DNA of 49,313 bases from NCBI GenBank assembly GCA_034004685.1, contig JAVEWG010000027.1, positions 1 to 49,313 of the forward strand, written 5' to 3'. A model generated the notes under the pieces. That model saw only the letters and a program-made list of their open reading frames with translations, was not told the origin of the DNA and searched no databases. This document shows, piece after piece, positions 18,710 through 26,776 of the stretch. The first letter of the stretch is position 1, and every line of letters starts with the position of its first letter. The translations under genes and the position numbers were made by a program. Origin of the DNA: JAEUNX01 sp034004685 (GTDB lineage: Bacteria > Pseudomonadota > Gammaproteobacteria > Burkholderiales > Rhodocyclaceae).

Positions 18710-19282
18710 TTACTGCTTGATGACGCCTTCCATGGCGATGGAGAGGGTCACCTCGTCCCCCACGTTGGGGGCGTATTTGCCAGCGTTGAACTCGCTGCGC
18801 TTGATCACGGCGGTGGCGTTGGCGCCGATGGCGTCCTTCTTGAACATGGGGTGGGGCAGGCGCTGGAAGGAAGTGACGGTGAGGGTCACCGGCCGGGTGA
18901 TGCCCTTGATGGTGAGGTTACCCTCCACCGCCACCGGCTTGTCCCCTTCGAACTTCACCGCCGTGGATTTGTAGGTGGCGGTGGGGAACTGGGCGGTATC
19001 CAGGAAATCCGGGCCCTGGATGTGGCCGTCGAAGAGCTCCGAGCCGGTATCCACCGATTTCATGTCGATGACCACATCCACGCTGCCGGTGCGGGCGGCG
19101 GCGTCCAGGGTGACGGTGCCGGTGGTCTTGTTGAAGCGGGAGAGTTGGGTGGAGTAGCCAAAGTGGCTGTAGGAAAAGCGCGGAAAGGTGTGATTGGGGT
19201 CCAGGGCGAAGGTGTCCGGTGCGGCCAGGGCGGGGGTGGCGAGCAGGCCGGCGAGGGCCAGGGTGGCGAGGCATTTATGCAT
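18710..19282 (-). CDS. yceI: YceI-family periplasmic protein
   Basis: A 190-residue protein with a clear signal peptide (LATLALAGLLATPALA, cleavage about residue 20) and the YceI lipocalin-like barrel: FALDPNHTFPRFSYSHFG at the N-terminus, then IKGITRPVTLTV and the closing VGDEVTLSIAMEG. The family binds isoprenoid lipids such as polyprenyl chains in the periplasm and often pairs with cytochrome b561, as here. The start at 19282 has AGGA nine bases upstream. It lies 63 bases downstream of the b561 gene on the same strand. Its last 35 codons are duplicated at 5096-5212, across the inserted secretion island. Confidence 0.93.
   Translation of the reverse strand: MHKCLATLALAGLLATPALAAPDTFALDPNHTFPRFSYSHFGYSTQLSRFNKTTGTVTLDAAARTGSVDVVIDMKSVDTGSELFDGHIQGPDFLDTAQFPTATYKSTAVKFEGDKPVAVEGNLTIKGITRPVTLTVTSFQRLPHPMFKKDAIGANATAVIKRSEFNAGKYAPNVGDEVTLSIAMEGVIKQ
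18722..18825. repeat. Right copy of 104-bp direct repeat (inside yceI)
   Basis: Identical to 5105-5208 and lying within the 3' end of intact yceI. The surrounding yceI sequence continues uninterrupted, so this copy sits in the complete gene and the left copy is the truncated one. Confidence 0.93.
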
Positions 19283-19295
19283 GGCGTGGAGTCCT

Positions 19296-19335
19296 GTTGG
19301 GGGTTGGGGGTTGGGGGTTGGGGGTTGGGGGTTGG
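19296..19335. repeat. Heptanucleotide tandem repeat (GTTGGGG)n
   Basis: About 5.7 copies of GTTGGGG run across the 63-base gap between the cytochrome b561 stop and the yceI start. The plus strand could form a G-quadruplex. A short related run (CCAACCCCCAACCC) lies upstream of the glutathione peroxidase gene near 25596. Confidence 0.9.
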
Positions 19336-19345
19336 AATGGCGCGA

Positions 19346-19897
19346 TCAGCCCGCCTTGCGGGCGGGCAGCATGCGGGTGAGGACATCGTCCCGGTCGATC
19401 CAGTGGTGCTTGAGGGCGGCGGCCACATGGACCGCCACTAGGGCCAGCAGGCTGAAGTTGAGGGCCTCATGGACTTCCTTGAGGAGATCCCCCAGGGCCG
19501 GGTTCTTGCCCACCAGGTCCGGCAGGGGCAACACCCCGAACCACACGGTCTGGAAGCCCTTGGCGGAACTCATCAGCCAGCCCGACAGGGGAATGGCGAG
19601 GAGCAGCAGGTAGATCAGGTGGTGGATGCTCACCGAGGCGATCCGCTGCCAGCGGGGCATGGCGGCGGGCAGGGCCGGCGGGCGATGGCCAGCCCGCCAC
19701 AGCAGGCGCAGCAGGGCCAGCACAAACAGAGTCACCCCACCCCATTTGTGCCAGGAATAGAGCTGGAGCTTGGTGGGGGAGAGGGGCAGTTCGTGCATAT
19801 ACACCCCCAGGGCGAAGGCGCCGGCCAAGCCGATGGCCATCAGCCAGTGCAGGCCGATGGCCGGGGCGGAATAGCGGGATGGGGAGGTGGCGGACAT
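19346..19897 (-). CDS. Cytochrome b561 (CybB/YceJ type)
   Basis: A 183-residue, four-helix membrane protein. His residues in GLHWLMAIG, YSWHKWGG, IHHLIYLLLL and VHEALNF...VHVAAALKHHW fit the two b-type haem ligand sets of bacterial cytochrome b561. It would pass electrons between quinone and periplasmic partners. In many proteobacteria b561 and YceI are co-encoded, and some function in superoxide or redox stress, so co-function is likely. The start at 19897 is followed by MSATSPSRYSAPAIGLHW, the normal N-terminus for the family. Confidence 0.92.
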   Translation of the reverse strand: MSATSPSRYSAPAIGLHWLMAIGLAGAFALGVYMHELPLSPTKLQLYSWHKWGGVTLFVLALLRLLWRAGHRPPALPAAMPRWQRIASVSIHHLIYLLLLAIPLSGWLMSSAKGFQTVWFGVLPLPDLVGKNPALGDLLKEVHEALNFSLLALVAVHVAAALKHHWIDRDDVLTRMLPARKAG

Positions 19898-19922
19898 GGG
19901 GTCTCCAGGGTTGGCCCGGCCC

Positions 19923-20747
19923 TCAGGGACGGGGGGTTTGGGGGGTGAGAGGGGCGGCGATGGAAGAAGGTTCGCCCAGGACGAAACTATCCATGGAAAT
20001 GACGCCGTAATCCACCCCGCCGGCTAGGCGGCGGACCTGGCCAGCCTGGGCTCCCGCCGCCCCCAGGGCGAAGAACAGGGGCAGGAAATGGTCGGCCTGG
20101 GGATGGGCCCGCACGGCATGGGGCGCCCGGGCCTGGTAATCCAGCAGGGCGGCCTGGTCGCCCCGGGCCAGGGCCTGCCAGACCCATTCGGCGAAGGCGC
20201 CCACATAGGCCGGTACCCCGGCCCGCCCCAGGGCCGGATCCCCCAGATTGTGGGTCAGGCTGCCGGAACCGATCATCAGCACGCCCCGGGCCGCCAGGGG
20301 CGCCAGGGCCCGGCCCAGGGCCAGCACCTGGGCCGGATCGGCCCCCACGGGCAGGGACAGCTGAAGCACCGGCACATCCGCCGCCGGGTAGAGATGGCGC
20401 AGCGGCACCCAGGCCCCGTGGTCCCGGCCGGCCTGGGGATCGGCCCGGGCGGCGAGGCCCTGGGCAGCCAGCAGGGCAAGCGCCTCGTCGGCCACCGCGG
20501 GGGCGCCGGGGGCGGGGTAGTCGAGACGGTAGAGGGCTTCGGGAAAGCCGCCGAAGTCATGGACGGTCCGGGGCATGGCGCCGCTTTGCACCGCCAGCTC
20601 CCGGGTCATCCAATGGGGGGACATCACCAGCGCCGCCCGGGGCCGGGGCAGCGCCCGCCCCAGGGCCGCCAGTTGGGGGCCGAGGCGGCCCGGCTCCAGG
20701 GCGAAGGTGGGGGCGCCGTGGGAGATGAACAGGGTGGGCAAGGACAT
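19923..20747 (-). CDS. DODA-type extradiol dioxygenase (YgiD/LigB family)
   Basis: A 274-residue member of the class III extradiol ring-cleavage dioxygenases. The N-terminal LPTLFISHGAPT gives the first metal-ligand His; VMSPHWMT and the DHGAWVPLRHLYP segment carry further active-site His residues, and SGSLTHNLG follows. A non-haem metal (Fe2+ or Zn2+) binds catechol-type substrates such as L-DOPA. The physiological substrate is not known. I chose the ATG at 20747 (MSLPTLF) over the one at 20759. It is divergent from a LysR regulator, which probably controls it. Confidence 0.9.
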   Translation of the reverse strand: MSLPTLFISHGAPTFALEPGRLGPQLAALGRALPRPRAALVMSPHWMTRELAVQSGAMPRTVHDFGGFPEALYRLDYPAPGAPAVADEALALLAAQGLAARADPQAGRDHGAWVPLRHLYPAADVPVLQLSLPVGADPAQVLALGRALAPLAARGVLMIGSGSLTHNLGDPALGRAGVPAYVGAFAEWVWQALARGDQAALLDYQARAPHAVRAHPQADHFLPLFFALGAAGAQAGQVRRLAGGVDYGVISMDSFVLGEPSSIAAPLTPQTPRP

Positions 20748-20814
20748 GGCAACAGGCATGCCGCCACGATATTGGATGCAGCGGTCGCCATAAACCGTCT
20801 TTTCATTGATTTAC

Positions 20815-20833
20815 TGTTGCGATTTCCACAACA
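20815..20833. promoter_or_regulatory. LysR-type operator candidate
   Basis: The near-palindrome TGTTGCG-ATTTC-CACAACA (6 of 7 paired positions) contains the T-N11-A core typical of LysR boxes. It lies in the 93-base gap between the divergent dioxygenase and LysR genes, eight bases before the regulator's ATG, which fits autorepression. Confidence 0.6.
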
Positions 20834-20840
20834 ATCCACC

Positions 20841-21758
20841 ATGGACCGATTCCGCGAACTCAGTGCTTTCGTGGCCGTGGTGGATAGCGGCAGCTTCGTG
20901 GCCGCCGCCGAAACCCTGCACCTTTCCAAGGCCGCCGTGTCCCGGGCGGTGTCGGATCTGGAAGCCCGCCTGGGGGCGCGGCTGATCCAGCGCACCACCC
21001 GGCGTCTGTCCCTCACCGAGGCGGGGCGGGCCTACCACGGCCGCTGCCGGCAGATCCTGGCGGAGCTGGCGGAGGCCGACGGGGCGGTGGGCACCGTTAC
21101 CGGCCAGACCATGGGACTGCTGCGGGTCAATGCCCCGGTGTCCTTCGGAATCCTGCACCTGGCGCCCCTGTGGGGGGAGTTCCTGGCCCAGCATCCGGCC
21201 ATCGAGCTGGATCTGACCCTCTCGGACCGGCGGGTGGATCTGGTGGAGGAAGGCTTCGACCTGGCCATCCGCGTCACCCGGCCCCAGGATTCCACCCTGG
21301 TGCACCGCCAGCTGGCCACCACCCGCATCGTGCTGTGCGCCAGCCCCGCCTACCTGGCCGAGCATGGCGCCCCCCGCTCCCCGGCGGAACTGGCGCGCCA
21401 CGCCATCGTGGGCTATAGCTACGCCCAGGATGGCGACGTGTGGCGCTTTGCCGGCCCCGAGGGGGCGGTGGACGTGGCCACCCGGCCCCGGGTGCGGGTC
21501 AACAACGGGGAGACCTGTCGGGCCATCGCCCTGGCCGGGGGCGGCATCACCCGCCAGCCGGACTTCCTGGTGGGGGAAGACCTGGCCCAGGGCCGGCTGG
21601 TGGAAGTGCTGCCCGGGCTGGCCAGCCCGCCGGTGGGCATCCACGCGGTGTTCCCCTCCCGCCAGCACCTCTCGGTAAAAGTGCGCAGCCTGGTGGACTT
21701 TCTGGCGGCACGCTTTGCCCGGCCCAGCTGGGGAACGGGAATCTCTCCCCGGATCTAG
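20841..21758 (+). CDS. LysR-family transcriptional regulator
   Basis: A 305-residue protein with an N-terminal winged helix-turn-helix (residues 1-60: FVAVVDSGSFVAAAETLHLS, then KAAVSRAVSDLEARLGARLI) and a C-terminal periplasmic-binding-protein-like effector domain. The motif RTTRRLSLTEAG and the VNAPVSFGILHLAPL region match the CrgA/DsdC-like aromatic subgroup. It probably activates or represses the divergent DODA-type dioxygenase in response to an aromatic or quinone-like ligand. The start at 20841 (MDRFRELSAF) is the family-typical one; the long upstream frame is a shadow of the dioxygenase gene. Confidence 0.92.
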   Translation: MDRFRELSAFVAVVDSGSFVAAAETLHLSKAAVSRAVSDLEARLGARLIQRTTRRLSLTEAGRAYHGRCRQILAELAEADGAVGTVTGQTMGLLRVNAPVSFGILHLAPLWGEFLAQHPAIELDLTLSDRRVDLVEEGFDLAIRVTRPQDSTLVHRQLATTRIVLCASPAYLAEHGAPRSPAELARHAIVGYSYAQDGDVWRFAGPEGAVDVATRPRVRVNNGETCRAIALAGGGITRQPDFLVGEDLAQGRLVEVLPGLASPPVGIHAVFPSRQHLSVKVRSLVDFLAARFARPSWGTGISPRI

Positions 21759-21781
21759 GGTCTGTTGATCAGCAGACCCTA
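21756..21781 (+). terminator. Hairpin overlapping the LysR stop codon
   Basis: A perfect 9-bp inverted repeat (TAGGGTCTG / CAGACCCTA, loop of eight) begins with the TAG stop of the LysR gene. No T-run follows, so termination would be factor-assisted; it could also protect the message end before fumC, 32 bases on. Confidence 0.5.
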
Positions 21782-21813
21782 ACGTCCTTGATATTCCGCG
21801 AAGGAGCAGCGTC

Positions 21814-23223
<1,410 letters not shown>

Positions 23224-23225
23224 GA

Positions 23226-23295
23226 CGGGCTTCAGCCCGCCACATCACAAACCCGGGCAAGGCGCCAGGCGCGCCCTGGTCGGCTGAAGCCGACC
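23226..23295. repeat. REP-like palindrome pair (copy 1)
   Basis: A short hairpin CGGGCT-TC-AGCCCG (23226-23239) and a longer one GGTCGGCT-GA-AGCCGACC (23278-23295, followed by CTACC) sit in opposite arrangement. A third related half copy overlaps the stop of the phosphatase gene near 23320. This is the same family as at 26185, 32663 and 33383. Confidence 0.75.
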
Positions 23296-23323
23296 CTACC
23301 GACGCCCCCGCGCCACCCAAGCT

Positions 23324-24103
23324 TCAGCCCGCCGCCGGTTCCAGGAAAACCTCCCCCAGCCGCTCCCGCTCCCGGGGGCCGACCCCCAGGACTTCCGCCA
23401 GATAGGCCTGATCCGAACCCCACTCCCGGTCGATGACGCCGAAGGCCGCCTGGAGGTAGCCAGGCCGCACTTCCATCAGCACCTGCAGGGCATCCCGGGG
23501 GAAATCCGCCGCCACGTGGGCACTCAAGTCCCGGGGGCTGCGATTAGACAGGAGGAAGTCCTCAAGAATCGTGGCCCGGGGCACCCCCAAGGCCATCAGC
23601 ACCAGGGCCACCGCGAAGCCGGTGCGATCCTTGCCGCTGGCGCAATGGACCAAGGCCGGCACCCCGTCGGCTTCCAGCAGGGCGGCCAGCATCTGGCGAA
23701 ACTCGTCCACGTGGGCCAGGGGAAAGTGGCGGTAGTGCGCCTCCAGGGCGCGATCCACCTCCAGGGCGGTGGTCTGCTTGCTGAAGCCGGCGAACATCTC
23801 CCGCATCCCCTTGGGGTAGAAACCCAGGGGATAGACCCGGGGGGCCGGCGCGGCGGGCAGGCGGTCCGGCCAGCGGGTGCGCTCGTTGTGGTGGCGCAGG
23901 TCGAACACGGCGCGGATCCCCAGGGCCGCCACCTGGGCCAGGTCCGCCTCGGTGAGGGCCGCCAGGTGATCGGAGCGGAACAGCCGGCGCCAGGCCAGGC
24001 GGCGGCCGTCCTGGGTGGCATAGCCCCCCACGTCGCGGAAATTGGTGGCCCCCTGGAATTGCAGGTGGCGGTCGGCATCGAGGTGGTGCTTGGTCAGGTG
24101 CAT
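23324..24103 (-). CDS. Tyrosine/serine phosphatase, Y_phosphatase3 (MptpB-like) family
   Basis: A 259-residue cysteine phosphatase. The P-loop VHCASGKDRTG carries HCx5R, with the Lys-Asp pair typical of MptpB/LipA-type lipid and phosphotyrosine phosphatases. The N-terminal FQGATNFRDVGGY and LFRSDHLAALTEAD motifs are also family hallmarks. It is likely to act on phosphotyrosine or phosphoinositide-like substrates in the cytoplasm; the true target is unknown. The ATG at 24103 has GGAG eight bases upstream; the frame is open to 24133. The stop codon lies in a REP-like repeat. Divergent from the DUF2889 genes. Confidence 0.88.
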   Translation of the reverse strand: MHLTKHHLDADRHLQFQGATNFRDVGGYATQDGRRLAWRRLFRSDHLAALTEADLAQVAALGIRAVFDLRHHNERTRWPDRLPAAPAPRVYPLGFYPKGMREMFAGFSKQTTALEVDRALEAHYRHFPLAHVDEFRQMLAALLEADGVPALVHCASGKDRTGFAVALVLMALGVPRATILEDFLLSNRSPRDLSAHVAADFPRDALQVLMEVRPGYLQAAFGVIDREWGSDQAYLAEVLGVGPRERERLGEVFLEPAAG

Positions 24104-24259
24104 CGGCAGAACTCCGGCGCTAGGGGCTTTCAACAGGCAAGGTATGGGACAATACTAACTTAGTCCAGGGCCGTTGCTGGAAACCCGATGTCGGCGGTGC
24201 CTAGGAAGAGTGGCCCCGCCAATCCCGATTTACACGGCCGGCCGGATTACATACCCTAG

Positions 24260-24275
24260 TAGACTACTCAGTCTA
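24260..24275. promoter_or_regulatory. Perfect inverted repeat upstream of the DUF2889 pair
   Basis: TAGACT-ACTC-AGTCTA lies 37 bases before the first DUF2889 start, in an otherwise AT-richer stretch of the phosphatase/DUF2889 divergent region. It is a plausible operator for a dimeric repressor, but no cognate regulator is adjacent. Confidence 0.45.
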
Positions 24276-24312
24276 ATCGCGCCACCCGTCACCAGCTCAA
24301 CGAGCGCCTGCC

Positions 24313-24900
24313 ATGACCCTGCCCCCCGCCGACCCCCGCCAGCCCATCCACCAACGCGCCATCATCTGCGACGGCTACAAGCGGGACGATGGCCTGTGGG
24401 AGGTGGAAGGCCAGCTACGGGATATCCGGGGTTTCCATATCCATACCCAGTGGCGCGGGGATATCCCCCAGGGCAGCCCCTTCCACGACATGCTGGCGCG
24501 GATCACCTACGACGACGATCTGGTGATCCGCCAGATCGCGGTGGTCACCGCCACCGCCCCCTACCCAGACACCTGCCCCAAGGCGACGGACAACTACCAG
24601 CGCCTGGTGGGCCTGCGCATCGGCGGCGGCTTCGCCAAGCGGGTCCAGGAACTGGTGGGGGGGGTGGCCGGCTGTGCCCATCAGACTGAACTGTTCCGGG
24701 TGCTGGGCGCGGTGGCCATGCAGACCCTGGGGGCTTACCACACCTATGTGAGCAAGGATGAGGGGAGCCGCTTCAACGTGTTCAGCCGCCAGGCGGAACA
24801 GCCCATGCTGCTGGGCAGCTGCCATGCCTATGCCCCCGAAAGCCCCGTCGTCGCCGCCATCTGGCCCAGGCACGCCGCCCGCCCCTCAGCAAAGGACTGA
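24313..24900 (+). CDS. DUF2889 family protein (paralogue 1)
   Basis: A 195-residue cytoplasmic protein of the DUF2889 family, whose function is not established. Features shared with its neighbour: the opening GYKRDDGLWEVEGQL, the PFHDMLARITYDDDLVIR segment, PYPDTCPKATDNYQRLVGL with conserved Pro/Cys, a GCAHQTELFRVLG motif and the terminal LGSCHAYAP. The Cys, His and Glu in the last two blocks could form a metal site. The start at 24313 is the first ATG. It is followed after 48 bases by a second copy on the same strand, so the two probably form an operon. Confidence 0.82.
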   Translation: MTLPPADPRQPIHQRAIICDGYKRDDGLWEVEGQLRDIRGFHIHTQWRGDIPQGSPFHDMLARITYDDDLVIRQIAVVTATAPYPDTCPKATDNYQRLVGLRIGGGFAKRVQELVGGVAGCAHQTELFRVLGAVAMQTLGAYHTYVSKDEGSRFNVFSRQAEQPMLLGSCHAYAPESPVVAAIWPRHAARPSAKD

Positions 24901-24948
24901 TCCCCACTTCATCCCATTTCCGCCAACCCCATCAACGGACGCCCCGCC

Positions 24949-25536
24949 ATGCCCCTCTCATCCCCCGCCCCTCGCAAACCCTTCCATATTCGCGGCATCA
25001 ACTGCCAGGGCTATCAACGGGAAGACGGCCTCTGGGAAGTGGAAGGCCACCTCAAGGACACCCGCGGCTTCGACGTGAACACCCCCTGGCGCGGCCTCAT
25101 CCCCCAGGGCGAGCCCGTCCACGATATGTGGATGCGCATCACCTTCAGCGAAGACCGGATCATCCAGGCCGTGGAGGTGGTCACCGACGTGGCGCCCTAC
25201 CCCGACTCCTGCCCCCATGGGGTGGCCAGCTACCAGAACCTGGTGGGCCTGAACATTGGCGCGGGCTTTGCCAAGCGCGCCCGGGAGCGCGTGGGCGCCC
25301 GGACCAGCTGCACCCACCAGACCGAATTGCTGCGGGTGCTGGGCTCGGTGGCGATCCAGACCCTGGGGGTCAACTACACTCACGTCAACAAGAGCCTGGG
25401 CAACGCCACCGCCATGTATGGCGACCGGGGAGCGCGGCCGGCCATCCTGGAGAGCTGCCACAGCTATGCCACCGACAACCCCATCGTCAACGAATTGTGG
25501 CCGGCGTTCTACACCGGGCCCAAGCAGGAAGCCTGA
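24949..25536 (+). CDS. DUF2889 family protein (paralogue 2)
   Basis: A 195-residue paralogue of the preceding gene: GYQREDGLWEVEGHL, GEPVHDMWMRITFSEDRII, PYPDSCPHGVASYQNLVGL, SCTHQTELLRVLGS and LESCHSYATD align block by block, without gaps of note. The equal length of both proteins and their adjacency suggest a tandem duplication followed by substantial divergence. The function of the family is unknown. A heterodimer or two substrate specificities are possible but cannot be judged here. Confidence 0.84.
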   Translation: MPLSSPAPRKPFHIRGINCQGYQREDGLWEVEGHLKDTRGFDVNTPWRGLIPQGEPVHDMWMRITFSEDRIIQAVEVVTDVAPYPDSCPHGVASYQNLVGLNIGAGFAKRARERVGARTSCTHQTELLRVLGSVAIQTLGVNYTHVNKSLGNATAMYGDRGARPAILESCHSYATDNPIVNELWPAFYTGPKQEA

Positions 25537-25625
25537 GTCCAAGGAACGCGGACACGCCCCCCGTCATCATTTCGCGCTAGGCTTGCTCTCGACCTCCAAC
25601 CCCCAACCCAACACGAGGTGACACC

Positions 25626-26177
25626 ATGACAACAACCCTCTACGACATCCCCCTCACCAAGATCGACGGCACTCCCGCCACCCTCAAGGAGCACGCCGGC
25701 AAGGTGCTGCTGGTGGTGAACGTGGCCTCCAAGTGCGGACTCACCCCCCAGTACGAAGGCCTGGAGAAGCTCTTCGAGCAGTACCAGGATCGCCAGTTCG
25801 CGGTGCTGGGCTTTCCCGCCAACGACTTCAAGGAGCAGGAACCGGGCAGCAACGAGGAGATCCAGTCCTTCTGCACCCTGACCTACAACGTCCAGTTCCC
25901 CCTCTACGGCAAGATCCCCGTCACCGGTCCGGCCAAGCACCCCCTCTACGCCCGGCTCACCGCCGCCATCCCCGAAACCCCCCAGCGGGAGCGGATGGAA
26001 AGCCGCCTGAAGGGCTTCGGGATTGCCACAACCCCAGCCCCCGAAGTGCTGTGGAACTTCGAGAAATTCCTGGTGAACCGCCAGGGCCAGGTGGTGGCCC
26101 GCTTTGCCCCCGACACCGCCCCCGACGCCCCGGAAGTGGTGGCCGCCATCGAAGCCGAGCTGGCCAAGGGCTCCTGA
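25626..26177 (+). CDS. Glutathione peroxidase family (BtuE-like thiol peroxidase)
   Basis: A 183-residue peroxidase with the family signature LLVVNVASKCGLTPQYEGL, in which Cys replaces selenocysteine, followed by VLGFPANDFKEQEPGS and WNFEKFLV. The Cys, Gln (in FPANDF...QEPG) and Trp of the catalytic set are all visible. It reduces hydrogen and organic peroxides, probably with thioredoxin as electron donor. There is no signal peptide, so it is cytoplasmic. The start at 25626 follows GAGGTGACACC. It is monocistronic; a REP-like pair follows the stop. Confidence 0.93.
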   Translation: MTTTLYDIPLTKIDGTPATLKEHAGKVLLVVNVASKCGLTPQYEGLEKLFEQYQDRQFAVLGFPANDFKEQEPGSNEEIQSFCTLTYNVQFPLYGKIPVTGPAKHPLYARLTAAIPETPQRERMESRLKGFGIATTPAPEVLWNFEKFLVNRQGQVVARFAPDTAPDAPEVVAAIEAELAKGS

Positions 26178-26184
26178 AATGTGA

Positions 26185-26245
26185 GGCGGGATAAATCCCG
26201 CCCTGCGCAGCCTTCGATGGGCGGTAGGGCCGGATTCATCCGGCC
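26185..26245. repeat. REP-like palindrome pair (copy 2)
   Basis: Two perfect hairpins with 8-bp arms and 2-base loops: GGCGGGAT-AA-ATCCCGCC (26185-26202) and GGCCGGAT-TC-ATCCGGCC (26228-26245), the latter preceded by GTAG. They follow the peroxidase stop by seven bases and may act as its transcript end. Confidence 0.78.
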
Positions 26246-26335
26246 GGCGGGAATCGAGAACCTCGGCGGCCTCGGCAGGGCTGGACTAGCCTCCTCCGCC
26301 CTGCCCACCGGACGAGCCGCCGGTGCCCACCCAAC

Positions 26336-26351
26336 ATTACAAAGATGTAAT
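26336..26351 (+). promoter_or_regulatory. CopR/CusR-like box upstream of the cus operon
   Basis: A perfect palindrome ATTACA-AAGA-TGTAAT, similar to boxes bound by copper-responsive two-component regulators. A good -10 (TATGAT, 26395-26400) lies downstream with a poor -35, which is what an activator-dependent promoter should look like. The cusF start is 70 bases from the box. Confidence 0.65.
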
Positions 26352-26421
26352 CGTCCAGTCAGCCTGGCGTCCCCCCGGGACACGTATGATGGCGGCCAAC
26401 GTTTCCTGATCGGGACCCGCC

Positions 26422-26760
26422 ATGCGCCGTCTACCCCTGGTTCTCTCCCTCCTCGCCAGCCTCGCCCTCCCCGCCCTGGCCCAATCCGGCGCCGCCCACA
26501 GCGGCCATGCCATGCCCGGCGCCCAACGTCAGGCTGCCCCCCTCACCGATGGCCTAGTGAAGAAGGTGGACCGGGCCGCCGGCGAAGTAGTGATCCAGCA
26601 CGGCCCCCTGGACAGCATCGCCATGCCCCCCATGACCATGGCCTTCGGCGTGGCGGACAAGGCCTGGCTCGCCACGCTCAAGGCCGGCGACAAGATCCGC
26701 TTCGCTGCCGAGATGAAGGGCGACACACCCATCGTCAGCCGCTACGAACTCGCCCGGTAG
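26422..26760 (+). CDS. cusF: Periplasmic copper-binding protein, CusF-like
   Basis: A 112-residue protein with a signal peptide (LPLVLSLLASLALPALA, cleavage about residue 20), a His/Met-rich linker (AAHSGHAMPG) and the OB-fold CusF domain. The metal motif reads HGPLDSIAMPPMTMAF: His, then Met-x-Met, but the Trp that caps Cu(I) in E. coli CusF is replaced by Met. This Met variant is known in other CusF-like proteins. It should hand Cu(I)/Ag(I) to the CusB/CusA pump in the periplasm. First gene of the cus operon; 16 bases before cusC. Confidence 0.9.
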   Translation: MRRLPLVLSLLASLALPALAQSGAAHSGHAMPGAQRQAAPLTDGLVKKVDRAAGEVVIQHGPLDSIAMPPMTMAFGVADKAWLATLKAGDKIRFAAEMKGDTPIVSRYELAR

Positions 26761-26776
26761 GGCCCGGAGCGCCCCC

